Assembly (NCBI GenBank): GCA_964030785.1
Contig: OZ034968.1
Location: 66,815,899-66,879,898 of the forward strand
Direction of reading: 5' to 3'
DNA length: 64,000 nucleotides
From: Siderastrea siderea
Lineage: Eukaryota > Cnidaria > Anthozoa > Scleractinia > Rhizangiidae
Shown here: one piece after another, positions 55,601-60,249 of the stretch
Layout: each line of letters starts with the position of its first letter
Position numbering within the stretch: the first letter of the stretch is position 1
Notes under the pieces: model-generated
Told to the model about the DNA's origin: nothing
Seen by the model: the letters and a program-made list of their open reading frames with translations, nothing else
Databases searched by the model: none
Program-made: the position numbers and the translations under genes

Positions 55601-56638
55601 AGATGTGTAGATACTTTAGAAGATCCTGTAAATTTCCAAGGCCATGCAGTCTGTTACAATGTCTGTCAAGGAATAGTTGGGAGAAAATTGGGCGTATATT
55701 GCAAGCAAAACCAAAATTGTGGAGAGAACCATAGTATTGTACTTGCTGGATTCCTTCCATCTCCGCTAACCCCCTATATACATTTCTGTTATCTTGCTCA
55801 GTCTAAACACAGGTTTGATCCTCTACCCCCTGGCTGGTTCTACAGTGGCTCACATTACGTTAGTCTTACGGGAGACAAGGATAACAATCATCCACGTATC
55901 CTATGATTGATTGAGATAGTAATTCTCCTTAATGATTGCTACACATTTCTTTAATGTTAGTTGAGAGAAGTGGGTATTACGGCTGTGCGATATTTAGGTT
56001 GGTCTTGGTGGGGCAACTGTCAGGGAAAAACAATTGTTTTTTCAAGGTCAGGGAAAAGTCGGCAAATTTTGCCTTCAAGTCGAAAATTCTAAATTACCCG
56101 TAGACCTAAGTTACTAAAAAGTCGAGGCTATGTCATTTCAGAAAAAACGGTTACTGATGAATAGATTTTTGTGCTTTTAGTAAAGGGTTTATCGTGCTTG
56201 GTAGTGAATTTTGTTTATCCTGATGGGTGACACCCTCAGTACATTTATATCAGCCTGCTTTAAACTGGTCAGAAAGTGCATGTCCCCCCAACGTCATTTT
56301 AGTATCGTAGAATGTTACAAGTTATCTTTAACCTGAAGAAACCCTAAAATGCAGAAAAACACAAAAGATGCAATGATAAGCCAGAACGGAAAACAGCTTT
56401 ACCAGTGACCATGCACTTCTTAAAATGATTATTTTCAATTAAAGATCTTTCTTTGTCAAGCGTAGTGTACGTTGGGTGAAAATTTTCTAATGTGTCTTTC
56501 CTTAACTACCGGCCAGTACTTGAAACATTCATAGAGGATTACTTAATCAGTGTCAACGAAGACATCAAGAGAAGGAACATTCAGGTTGACAGTCATCCAG
56601 CTGTTGATATATTCACGAGACCTAAGAGCAGCTCATGA
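16695..56638 (+). CDS. DNAAF9: Dynein axonemal assembly factor 9 (Shulin homologue), 42 exons
   Basis: Coding exons: 16695-16783, 26001-26077, 26644-26656, 27577-27651, 28492-28523, 29859-29983, 30839-30932, 31429-31522, 32141-32168, 32666-32743, 33111-33169, 33758-33800, 34046-34101, 36662-36806, 37302-37432, 38471-38555, 38639-38760, 38859-38904, 39050-39161, 39695-39765, 40019-40069, 40351-40438, 41174-41277, 41903-42110, 44081-44105 (3' end uncertain), 45146-45238, 46329-46449, 46630-46718, 46975-47027, 47929-48031, 48627-48752, 49661-49698, 50402-50445, 50636-50724, 50932-51018, 51924-51972, 52884-52941, 53767-53805, 54265-54482, 55174-55239, 55802-55895, 56517-56638. Phases agree throughout and give 1,179 aa, close to human DNAAF9/C20orf194 (about 1,177 aa, from memory). 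Colinear blocks include DGILCILG-VDSRYN, HVYCNPLNYPHLLPY, EKWPLIQAFALEG, TDVIDVVQAIKTHPDAEV and FDPLPPGWFYSG. The protein is cytoplasmic: in Tetrahymena, Shulin locks outer-arm dynein closed for transport to cilia. The family and colinearity are as good as certain; ciliary function here is inferred from orthology. Confidence 0.95.
18331..18781. mobile_element. 451-bp MITE with G/C-run termini and 9-bp target duplication
   Basis: The element starts CCCGGGGGGGGTACTC and ends with GAGTAC plus a long C run closing in GG, so the termini are inverted repeats. It is flanked by identical GGAACGGCG at 18322-18330 and 18782-18790. The interior has repeated ACCCTATCC(C/T)AGACNA motifs (18.40-18.70 kb) and no coding frame. 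A 9-bp duplication points to the Mutator-like group, but the superfamily is not proven. Located in DNAAF9 intron 1. Confidence 0.85.
19268..19569. mobile_element. ~300-bp non-autonomous element with CAGGGTTTGTAC ends
   Basis: CAGGGTTTGTAC at the left and GTACAAACCCTG at the right are perfect inverted ends. The interior consists of repeated TCCTGGAAA motifs in both orientations. Ends beginning CAGGG are typical of hAT elements, but the flanks do not show a clear 8-bp duplication. Confidence 0.7.
19682..19803. mobile_element. Partial pogo/Tigger-like MITE
   Basis: It ends in GTCTGGATATTCAAGGTTTGATTGTA, whose final part is a degenerate copy of the CAGTCAAACCTCGATTATC terminus seen at 45909. The preceding ~100 bases align loosely with the interior of that element (TTGATTATTCAGGCTATTTT against TTGATTATCAAGACTATTTT). 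The left end is missing. Confidence 0.5.
19987..20840 (-). CDS. Candidate nested two-exon gene, small single-pass membrane protein
   Basis: On the minus strand an ATG (complement of 20838-20840) opens a 50-codon exon ending at 20690 with a near-perfect donor, CTCTG|GTAAGT. The peptide has a strong hydrophobic helix (LVFLLEVIIVLICSLLCC, residues about 10-27) followed by a polar Ser/Pro/Thr tail. A phase-matched acceptor (TTTTTGTTCCAG, cutting at 20093/20094) leads to a 107-nt exon with a stop at 19987, giving 85 aa. The second exon crosses a (GGTT)n repeat, so it is the weaker half. No homologue is recognised and no minus-strand AATAAA was found nearby. It lies inside DNAAF9 intron 1 on the opposite strand. 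It could also be an internal exon of something larger, or chance. Confidence 0.28.
20005..20036 (+). repeat. (GGTT)n microsatellite
   Basis: About five to six GGTT units with one interruption (GGTTCTTTGGTTGGTT...). It overlaps the second exon of the candidate nested minus-strand gene. Confidence 0.85.
26001..31522 (+). CDS. DNAAF9: DNAAF9 exons 2-8, conserved N-terminal region
   Basis: Residues about 30-199. Exon 2 ends in the conserved DGILCILG, the 13-nt exon 3 adds V-D-S-R, and exon 4 begins YNSGTKRLLNYLLFGF. Exon 6 carries VHVYCNPLNYPHLLPYIAHW. Exon 7 carries the acidic YEDDEERAEEFKITSF, and exon 8 FDPFVLEKWPLIQAFALEG. These match the order and spacing I recall for vertebrate DNAAF9. All acceptors and donors are canonical: 26000|26001, 26077|GTAAGG, 26656|GTACGT, 27651|GTAAAA, 28523|GTATTT, 29983|GTATGA, 30932|GTGAGA, 31522|GTACTG. 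Confidence 0.93.
26283..26360 (-). mobile_element. tRNA-derived SINE head (minus strand)
   Basis: On the minus strand an A-box-like TAGTTCAGTGG (complement of 26344-26354) is followed 39 bases later by a B-box GGTTCAATTCC (complement of 26294-26304). The sequence folds poorly as a tRNA because the acceptor arms do not pair, so a SINE head is more likely than a functional tRNA. In DNAAF9 intron 2. Confidence 0.6.
27700..27837 (+). repeat. Degenerate ACTG/CCAA-type simple repeat
   Basis: Imperfect tetranucleotide-like repetition (AACTGGCTGACTAACTGATTGACTGA, CCAACCAATCAATTGA). It abuts the TIR element that starts at 27838. DNAAF9 intron 4. Confidence 0.6.
27838..28078. mobile_element. 241-bp TIR element in DNAAF9 intron 4
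   Basis: TTGAAGGGCCCGGTGGAAAA at the left and its near inverse ending CACTGGGCCCTTCAA at the right. The homology continues inward (AAAGGGC...GTGACGATTT against AAATCGTCATGTACGCCCTTT). No coding frame; target duplication unclear. Confidence 0.75.
29280..29353 (+). repeat. A-rich tract followed by AGTCTGC simple repeat
   Basis: An A-rich tract is followed by CCAGTCTGCGTGGTCTGCAC and then CAGTTTGCACAGTCTGC with repeated AGTCTGC units. It looks like the edge of a degraded element. DNAAF9 intron 5. Confidence 0.6.
29462..29715. mobile_element. Probable MITE fragment with long G runs
   Basis: The block runs from CCCCGCCGTCAGGACGGGG to two 12-base G runs (29660-29671 and 29674-29685) preceded by TTTTACACCCC. 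The G/C-run terminus resembles those at 18331 and 34216. Ends and target duplication are not resolved. DNAAF9 intron 5. Confidence 0.4.
31563..31880 (+). mobile_element. tRNA-derived SINE with internal hairpin and (TTGTTTG)n tail
   Basis: A-box TGGCGCAGTGG (31566-31576) and B-box GGTTCGACTCC (31609-31619) form an RNA polymerase III promoter. A perfect 26-bp inverted repeat follows (31637-31662 and 31674-31699, 11-base loop). The body continues to a TTGTTTGTTTGTTGTT-type tail at about 31840-31880. It lies sense-oriented in DNAAF9 intron 8. Confidence 0.85.
32141..34101 (+). CDS. DNAAF9: DNAAF9 exons 9-13
   Basis: Residues about 200-287, in five short exons (28, 78, 59, 43 and 56 nt). Readable blocks are SGGFFTMKHK, VVDVTPHLDKIYGLLDPV, LPLFERHCKSVLTNVDAE, LSELLKVAERSL and PIVSYFTHGHIADKDSIK. 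The last matches the SYFSHG block of vertebrate DNAAF9. All borders are GT-AG. The final donor (AAGAG|GTATGG) leaves phase 2, which fits the acceptor at 36661. Confidence 0.92.
33540..33610 (+). repeat. Dispersed repeat, copy 1 (CTACCAAAACACTGAGTAAGG)
   Basis: AAATATCTGCATGTATTTTC followed by TACCAAAACACTGAGTAAGG recurs at 51343-51393 with CCGCACGTATTATC and TACCAAAACACCGAATAAGG. DNAAF9 intron 11. Confidence 0.65.
34216..34614. mobile_element. 399-bp MITE related to the 18331 element
   Basis: It starts near TCAGGGGTGGTACTCCC and ends in GAGACCCA followed by an 18-base C run and GGG, matching the G/C-run termini of the 18331 element. It is flanked by near-identical 9-mers, GTTCCCCCT (34207-34215) and GTTCCCCCC (34615-34623). 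The interior contains repeated AAAAGGGTA motifs. It lies 20 bp upstream of the next element. Confidence 0.65.
34635..36156. mobile_element. 1,522-bp non-autonomous TIR element carrying a satellite array
   Basis: The ends CAGGACTCGAGACTAAC and GTTAGTCTCGAGCCCTG are inverted repeats. The homology continues through a CTAGTGGCTAGTGA motif that recurs several times near both ends (TTCACTAGCCAAAATGGCTAGTG). The flanks are identical TCAGC at 34630-34634 and 36157-36161. The middle is a degenerate ~52-bp tandem array. No transposase is recognised. DNAAF9 intron 13. Confidence 0.85.
34980..35940 (-). repeat. Degenerate ~52-bp tandem array inside the TIR element
   Basis: The recurring core is TACGGAGAAACGTTG, then AAGACAAGACTAATA, then TACGAACGTACTAACG. 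Unit starts near 35398, 35449, 35551 and 35603 give a spacing of 51-52 (with one unrecognisable unit between). The minus strand stays open for 215 codons at 35283-35930, with a repeating L-S-S-Q-R-F-S-x-R motif. I attribute this to the unit's length being near a multiple of three and its low content of stop triplets, rather than to a gene. Confidence 0.8.
36662..42110 (+). CDS. DNAAF9: DNAAF9 exons 14-24, central region
   Basis: Residues about 288-675. Exon 14 carries QPFVLLGSHSSKQN and GGSAARHM; exon 15 CARTYFLENGFVPLPL; exon 16 LLTDLYLLSISAVVKGVE; exon 19 LYLYDVPSMEHPGHILGSVV. Exon 23 has LYIYEQGFLFVHPRVGIISL, and exon 24 LALTPHSRIYRQFYSDVVHLW. I place exon 14 at the acceptor ending at 36661 rather than the nearby CAG at 36669, because only the former fits the phase left by exon 13. 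Introns here are short (for example 83 bp between exons 16 and 17). Family descriptions, as I recall them, place a pita-bread-like fold in the middle of DNAAF9; I cannot confirm that from sequence alone. Confidence 0.92.
37585..37784 (-). mobile_element. ~200-bp MITE, copy 1
   Basis: It starts TTAACCCTTAAAGCCCCAAG and ends TTGGGGCTTAAAAGGTTAA (inverted ends). It is homologous, in reverse orientation, to 54781-54992: both contain GATCATTTCCTTTATT and ATTCTCCTCACTGTTC. DNAAF9 intron 15. Confidence 0.8.
40705..40856. repeat. 152-bp near-perfect palindrome
   Basis: GAATTATGTGAAGATCATCG on the left is matched by CGATGATCTTCACATAATTC on the right. Pairing continues with only a few mismatches to a loop of about 7 bases (GCTTGAA). 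Both strands carry an open frame reading MKIIA(V/A)KV(C/F)QPKRLKRRNLKKF. DNAAF9 intron 22. Confidence 0.9.
42682..43693. mobile_element. 1,012-bp non-autonomous TIR element
   Basis: The left end (42682-42723), GGGCGATTCCAGAAAATATC and so on, is matched by the inverse at the right end (43652-43693). C-rich tandem motifs (CCCCCCATGCCTTCGGATTTCC-like) follow inside each end, with a unique-looking core at 42.95-43.50 kb. Frames inside are short. The target duplication is not clear (possibly ATT). DNAAF9 intron 24. Confidence 0.85.
44081..44105 (+). CDS. DNAAF9: DNAAF9 exon 25, 3' border unresolved
   Basis: The acceptor GACTACACAG (ending at 44080) is good and, joined to exon 24, gives D-L-P-V-H-L-R-E, matching the DLP block I recall in the human protein. 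No strong donor follows. Ending at 44105 (ACA|GTTGAG) is the only listed choice that keeps phase with exon 26, but the site is poor. The frame stays open to a TAG at 44159-44161 (QLSSIFVLHHSL), and that part also resembles the vertebrate protein, so the exon may really be longer. A 760-bp transposon lies just downstream. Confidence 0.45.
44271..45030. mobile_element. ~760-bp TIR element between DNAAF9 exons 25 and 26
   Basis: TACAGTAAACACTGGCGTAT at the left and its inverse ending ACACTGGTGTTTACGGTA at the right. CTCGCAGATAAGCCGCACCC also occurs near both ends in the same orientation (44308 and 44951). No transposase frame is recognised; target duplication unclear. Confidence 0.75.
45146..46449 (+). 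CDS. DNAAF9: DNAAF9 exons 26-27
   Basis: Residues about 684-755. Exon 26 (45146-45238) reads HLCLQNQLKLHNPTVIQDL and ends LPNLK. Exon 27 (46329-46449) reads FLCHLSVSSSFADKP and DDLPVLLGTHPAVEDKQ. Exon 26 is read in the only frame without stops. The pair lies directly upstream of the P-loop exon. Confidence 0.85.
45360..45575 (+). repeat. Degraded copy of the 200-bp MITE
   Basis: CATGACCTTTTCTCATGATT near the start and TTGATATTGTGAAGAAAAAA before a terminal TTGGGGCTTAAAGGG recall the right half of the 54781 copy (TCATGACCTCTGTG, GATATTGTGAGGCGAAATT, TTGGGGTTTAAAAGG). Confidence 0.45.
45780..45870 (+). mobile_element. Degenerate tRNA-derived SINE head
   Basis: A-box-like TAGCCCAGTGC (45794-45804) and B-box-like GGTTGAACTCT (45838-45848), spaced as in tRNA. 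No acceptor pairing. DNAAF9 intron 26. Confidence 0.5.
45909..46284. mobile_element. Pogo/Tigger-like MITE, ~375 bp
   Basis: The left end CAGTCAAACCTCGATTATC is preceded by TA. The right end GGATAATTAAGATTTGAC is its degenerate inverse. The CAGT-AACCTCGATTA pattern and TA target are typical of pogo/Tigger. DNAAF9 intron 26. Confidence 0.65.
46630..51972 (+). CDS. DNAAF9: DNAAF9 exons 28-36, CobW/G3E-like P-loop GTPase module
   Basis: Residues about 756-981. TGLPGSGKDLL (P-loop G763-D770) follows a hydrophobic strand (LLLTIL) and leads into a helix. After exon 29 (KWIILQRP), exons 30-31 read LRVIVVTPGFTDVIDVVQAI and later AVTCCVDPLNSF. These line up with the CobW-family pattern of a strand, E-T-T-G-x-A-D-P, and T-V-V-D. 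Exons 33-34 read VNNVVFTSCLES, then SLIQKLVRACSPDVAFILAKG. These fall where CobW proteins have the NKxD (G4) motif and the L..L...NP.A.I helix-strand. Here the NKxD is absent (FTSC), and no CxCC metal site is present before it. Alignment to CobW is by eye. Residue K769 supports residual nucleotide binding; Asp replaces the usual Ser/Thr after it. Confidence 0.85.
48627..48752 (+). CDS. DNAAF9: DNAAF9 exon 31, most conserved exon
   Basis: Residues 838-878: FTDVIDVVQAIKTHPDAEV, then IGAVTCCVDPLNSFME. This is the best single diagnostic match to vertebrate DNAAF9 in the window. The acceptor ends CGCAAG, weak in pyrimidines, but the phase (GG|G) and protein match fix it. The donor is AACAG|GTGCGA. 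Confidence 0.93.
49171..49520. mobile_element. 350-bp long-arm foldback MITE
   Basis: The arms run from TGTAGTTTC to GAAACTACA and pair over about 150 bases each. Inner ends GCCTCTAGACGGCGAATA and TATTCGCCGTTTAGAGGC leave a loop of about 40 bases. DNAAF9 intron 31. No frame. Confidence 0.8.
51265..51395. repeat. Inverted repeat and dispersed-repeat copy 2
   Basis: TTCGGTGTTTTGGTAGATAA near 51279 is the inverse of TTATCTACCAAAACACCGAA near 51360. The right arm with its GTAAGGTGTGTATTTACT-like tail matches the repeat at 33540-33610. DNAAF9 intron 35. Confidence 0.7.
52035..52445 (+). repeat. Degenerate tandem repeat in DNAAF9 intron 36
   Basis: Units contain CTCATGCCATGTCTCAGT, a GTCTTTATCATC block, AAAAAGCTTCACTTAAC, GCTACAATGTAA and ACTTCTCTTCTCTC. 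Matching starts lie near 52045, 52155, 52265 and 52332. A remnant (CTCATGTCATGTCTTACTGT) recurs at 52798. Confidence 0.65.
52884..56638 (+). CDS. DNAAF9: DNAAF9 exons 37-42, CobW C-terminal-like domain and tail
   Basis: Residues about 982-1179. Exon 37 reads FSVKFYGPLHKPRFVANLK; exon 38 IHSLQGHICFS; exon 39 EDDPHKEVRVQWVRLSG, ending in CIVFVGFYLQEQALKDWVK. The R-F-V-A-K-G-x-I / Q / I-V-F-x-G-x-x-L-x-x-x-x-L pattern is that of a CobW C-terminal domain, consistent with the family description I recall. Exons 40-41 read KLKTRKDLSKKEITEIN and FDPLPPGWFYSGSHYVSL, the family's hallmark tail. Exon 42 ends in a helix (FIEDYLISVNEDIKRRN) and a TGA at 56636-56638. I read exon 38 in the frame that links phase 1 to phase 1; the other frames fail to join exon 39. 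Confidence 0.9.
52960..53090 (+). mobile_element. Degenerate tRNA-derived SINE
   Basis: A-box TAGCCGAGTGG (52977-52987) with a B-box-like GATTCAACTC (53068-53077). The spacing is longer than in tRNA, with a C-rich insert between. DNAAF9 intron 37. Confidence 0.45.
53196..53252 (+). CDS. DNAAF9: Possible extra DNAAF9 exon (phase 1 to phase 1)
   Basis: The acceptor CCCGTTTAG (ending at 53195) and a weak donor AACG|GTGTCC would add 19 residues (ALSFSQQKVNHWHPEYTN) without breaking frame. The vertebrate protein has roughly a dozen more residues at this point than the model without this exon. The strong donor further on (AAACAG|GTAACC at 53320) would break phase. Confidence 0.25.
54781..54992 (+). 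mobile_element. ~210-bp MITE, copy 2
   Basis: It starts TTAACCCTTTAACCC and ends TTGGGGTTTAAAAGGTTAAA. It is homologous to 37585-37784 in reverse orientation. DNAAF9 intron 39. Confidence 0.8.
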
Positions 56639-56777
56639 TTTGGAGAAAGAACAGAAAAAAAATGCCTCGAACCCTTAGAACGTGTGTTCACAGAAGCACT
56701 TCTAGTGTTCAGCCACGGATAAGGCCATTTCCGAGTTATCTTGTGCCTCTTTTTGAAAGCGAGGCCTGGTGCACATC

Positions 56778-56836
56778 CTTTCATACGAAAATGAGTTTTA
56801 ATTGCATGTGAATGAAAACTCGTTTTCATATGAAAG
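56778..56836. repeat. Short inverted repeat in the DNAAF9 3' region
   Basis: CTTTCATACGAAAATGAG (56778-56795) pairs with CTCGTTTTCATATGAAAG (56819-56836) with one mismatch plus wobble. It could form a stem in the DNAAF9 3' UTR. Confidence 0.65.
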
Positions 56837-57322
56837 GCTGTGTACGAAGACTCGTTTTGAAAAAGGGGCTCAAGACAACTCGAAAATGGCCCATTGACGT
56901 AAATTTATCACTTAACCGATTGTTTCAAAGGTTGTAAAAGGGTCATCATTGTCAACAGTATTTATATTTGTTTTAATGGGCCTTATATTAGACGGGCCTA
57001 AGGTTTGACGTCATGAGCCCGAAGAAGAAACGGAAATGTTGTAAACAAGAAACAAAAAGAGAAACAAACAAAGCGTAGAGGTTACAAACAGGTTAGTGAG
57101 AGGCGTTACATCACTGCCGGTTTTACTCCCAAGAAATCGAAACTGAAAAATTTCAAAGTCAAATATATTGAAAAAGAACAAACTAAACAAACATTTAGAG
57201 TCACAAGAAAGTATTGCGCTTAATTTGATGTGTCATTAGAGGATTTCATCCTCAGACTTAATTTAAGGTCACGGCTATTTTGTACAGCCCAATAATAAGT
57301 TAAGTAGTATTACCTTGTGCTA

Positions 57323-57533
57323 AGCCCCGGCTAAACGATCAAACTTTTTTACGTCCAACGTCTTGTTTGTCACACGAAACATTCGGTGTCTAAACGGGCA
57401 AACAAAATGTTTGACCAAACATCGGACAGTGGAAAACCATTTAACTGCAAAGTTGAGTGAGGCAGCTAAACAGTAAAACATGTTCTTCCAACACCATGTT
57501 GGACGAAAATGTTTGATAGTTTAGCAGGGGCTT
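57323..57533. mobile_element. 211-bp TIR MITE
   Basis: The left end AAGCCCCGGCTAAACGATCA and the right end GTTTGATAGTTTAGCAGGGGCTT are inverted repeats. Inner CGTCCAAC and GTTGGACG also pair. No clear target duplication. Confidence 0.8.
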
Positions 57534-58240
57534 TACTCAAGGATATTACTGTAGTGTCCAGCGGACACACGCAAAACATATCCGGGACATTTGAGTTAGC
57601 CCGCGAAGGAGTGTAGAGCGAGTGTGAAGTTGACTTCGTGTCGAGCGGATTGTCAACAAAGTTTCTATGTATTTTATGGCCTTGGTGGCGGTTACTACAC
57701 TACAATTACTCAAATGACTGAAAGAATGAACTTCAGATCGTAAGGCGAAAACTCGCTCAATTCTCCTTCCGTTTAACTACCCTTTCTTTTTGTGGCGCTG
57801 ATTTGCTGACAGAACCAATGCAAAGAAGCCAAAATATATGGTCAAAAATTAATCTTCAGTGTGGAATGGCAATGGTGTATCGCGCTTCACTATAGATTTG
57901 TACTGAAAGTTGTATAAACGTTCCTGCAATTGAGTTTGCTTCTGACGTACAGTAGTGTGAGTGGTGTGAATTTGGAGTGACATGCTCCGTAAAACAGACA
58001 GTTAATTATTATTTATATATCAGGTTAAAAATGCAGACGCCGTTTTACCAAAGGGCCACTTTTACCTGCGTAATAAGCACATATTCCTGCGTGCACGTCT
58101 TTCATGACAGTTAAGAGGAGACACCTAAATGCCGAGTAAGCAGTTTCCATATATAGTTCGTGTATCTGATGCGTTCTTGAATTTTGCAGCGCGAAGCGCA
58201 ATGGTGTGTTTAATCATATTACTTGCTGGTTTTGTACAGG

Positions 58241-58682
58241 TTAATTATCCCGGCAATCAGAATCGGAGGACAGCTTCTAGAAAACCAATTCAAGCAGCTT
58301 AGTATCCAGGCGATCTCTTCCCGCTCACTCGACTCGGAGCGAAATTTCGTGACGTCACTGCATGGCATGATTGACGTCGTAACATTTCGCGCTAAGGCGA
58401 TTGATCCGGGTTTTGGGCTGCAACTCAAGAACACAAGTAAACTTAAGTTGGTTTTCTGAAGCTACCATCAATTTTGACGCTTCACGCTGTAAACTCATTT
58501 TATCAGTTTTTAAACATGATAGATTTCTTGTCGTCTTTGTTCATATCCCGTTTCGTATAGTTGGTTACATATTTTTTCTACTTTTTGCCATGCATAAAAA
58601 AGTTTGGTGTTTTTGTTACCATATTTTGTTAATCCAACAGAAAAGTTATAAGTTAAAGAAAGTGTGAACCTTTATATTTATT
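58241..58682 (+). other. Unassigned coding-like block with poly(A) signal (possible terminal exon)
   Basis: After a good acceptor (CTGGTTTTGTACAG, ending at 58240) a frame runs 72 codons to TGA at 58457-58459. It reads LIIPAIRIGGQLLENQFKQL, then SSRSLDSERNFVTSL and IDVVTFRAKAIDPGFGLQL. Composition is protein-like with amphipathic helices, and base composition is richer in GC than its surroundings. ATTAAA follows at about 58680. I recognise no family. It could be the last exon of an unseen transcript, an alternative DNAAF9 3' end, or a transposon remnant. Confidence 0.25.
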
Positions 58683-58940
58683 AAACATCATATGAATGAG
58701 ATCTTTGGTTTTGTTTCTTAAGTCAGAACGGGGGTTGGGATTGAGTGTATCCAGCTGGTTTCTGTACGCAAGGTTATTTACTGTAAATAGAGGGCGTGTA
58801 ATCTTCACTAGTGGAGAACTTAACCACGGCAGCTGTTTTGAAGGCCTGTGGTAACTCTTGAAATAGGAAATTGTTAGATTAAAATTTAACGTAGAGTCCC
58901 TTTCTTAAAATCTATTTCTCATTTTCTTAGAAACTACAAG

Positions 58941-59452
58941 TTAGGGGCCGATTACATGGGGCGGGCTGGCTCGGTTTGCCGGGATCTCGGCACGTCTGTT
59001 AAACACACTAAAAATCAACTTCGCGATTACAGGAAAAGATCTCAGCCAGGCTAGCTGGGATCCCGCCATTGCGATGCCGGGATCTCGGCTAGACGGGCTG
59101 AAAATATACCGTGTAATCGTGATTGCCAGGCTAACACTTTCCCGTCACTAAATTTCGCTTCAAAGCAAAATGGCTCACCAGAAGATCGATGTTTCTCTTT
59201 CTATATAACACATAAGGTTTAACAGACCATAAAGCTACATAAAACTTAAAATAATACACAAAAACAATGGATAAGCGAAAAAGAAAATCTGTGATGCGGC
59301 AGTCTTTTCACACAACAGGCGCAGCCGCAGGTGCGCTAGCTCGCCTCAAGTAATAACCCGGCTGAGCAGTCATATGGGCAAAATGAGTCAGCCCGCCTAA
59401 CCGGGCCAGCCCGCCTAACCGGGCCAGCCCACCTCATGAAATCGGCTGCTAA
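58941..59452. mobile_element. ~510-bp TIR element, GC-rich
   Basis: The left end TTAGGGGCCGATTACATGGG and the right end CACCTCATGAAATCGGCTGC are degenerate inverted repeats, extended by GGGCTGGCTCGG and CCGGGCCAGCCC. A short tandem repeat, CAGCCCGCCTAACCGGG, occurs two to three times near the right end. No frame. Confidence 0.65.
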
Positions 59453-60024
59453 GAGTATGGCTGTTGCCCTCATTAACGGGTTAAAATATGAAAGGAATAT
59501 TGAATATTATGCCTACGTGAATCATAAATTCGCGTTTACCAGAGAAAAATGAATAACGAGGAGCGTAAAGGTAAAAATCGATACTGACTGGAGCATGGTG
59601 CTGATCAGTAATGGTGTCCAGCAAGTACAATGCTAATCGCCCACAAAAAAAAAAAAAGAGCAGCGGTGAGTATTCACTGCCATGGTATTCTGCTCACAAG
59701 CTCGATATTTCTGCTGGGTAAATTGCTATAAATCCATCGCAAGGTGTACACCCGCCATTTTGTAAGGTTTTCTTGACGGTTCGCTGGTAGCCATTTATAT
59801 ACCAGACACAGCATGGGATAGTTTTTTGTTCAAGGAGGAGAACTCGATTTCGCGAACTGAGAGCACGAAATTAAAAAAACACGCTGCACTGCAAGGTACT
59901 GTCAACTGCTCGATTCTTACCTGGCTCTGTTCCGACAATGTCGGAAAGATTTGTAATCATAGGAAGACACACTGAATGACTCGTGCTGAAAAGTGGTATA
60001 ATAAAGAGTTATGCTTATTGGCTG

Positions 60025-60240
60025 TAGACTGCTAGCAGTCTCTTTCTGGATAGTCGAGAGGGCGAGCGGAAACCGAGAGCTCGAGCTATCAACAGCGCGA
60101 GACTGGAGCCAGGAGAAAAAACGGTAAGACACTGCCTCTCCCCCAGCTCCCCTTCGCTCGTTCGCTCCACTTTTCGGCTATTTCGCTCAGCTATTTCGCG
60201 CGCCCTCTCGACTATTCAGAAAGGGGCTGCTAGCAGTCTA
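60025..60240. mobile_element. 216-bp MITE with perfect 9-bp target duplication
   Basis: It starts TAGACTGCTAGCAGTC and ends GCTGCTAGCAGTCTA; homology continues through ATAGTCGAGAGGGCG. It is flanked by identical TATTGGCTG at 60016-60024 and 60241-60249. The terminus is itself palindromic (GACTGCTAGCAGTC). A 9-bp duplication fits a Mutator-like origin; no transposase is present. Confidence 0.9.
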
Positions 60241-60249
60241 TATTGGCTG

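Larger units (their letters stand above)
56639..58220. other. Region downstream of DNAAF9
   Basis: No AATAAA occurs in the first 600 bases after the DNAAF9 stop, so its poly(A) site is either non-canonical or more distal. Apart from the two inverted-repeat elements listed separately I see no gene. Confidence 0.5.
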
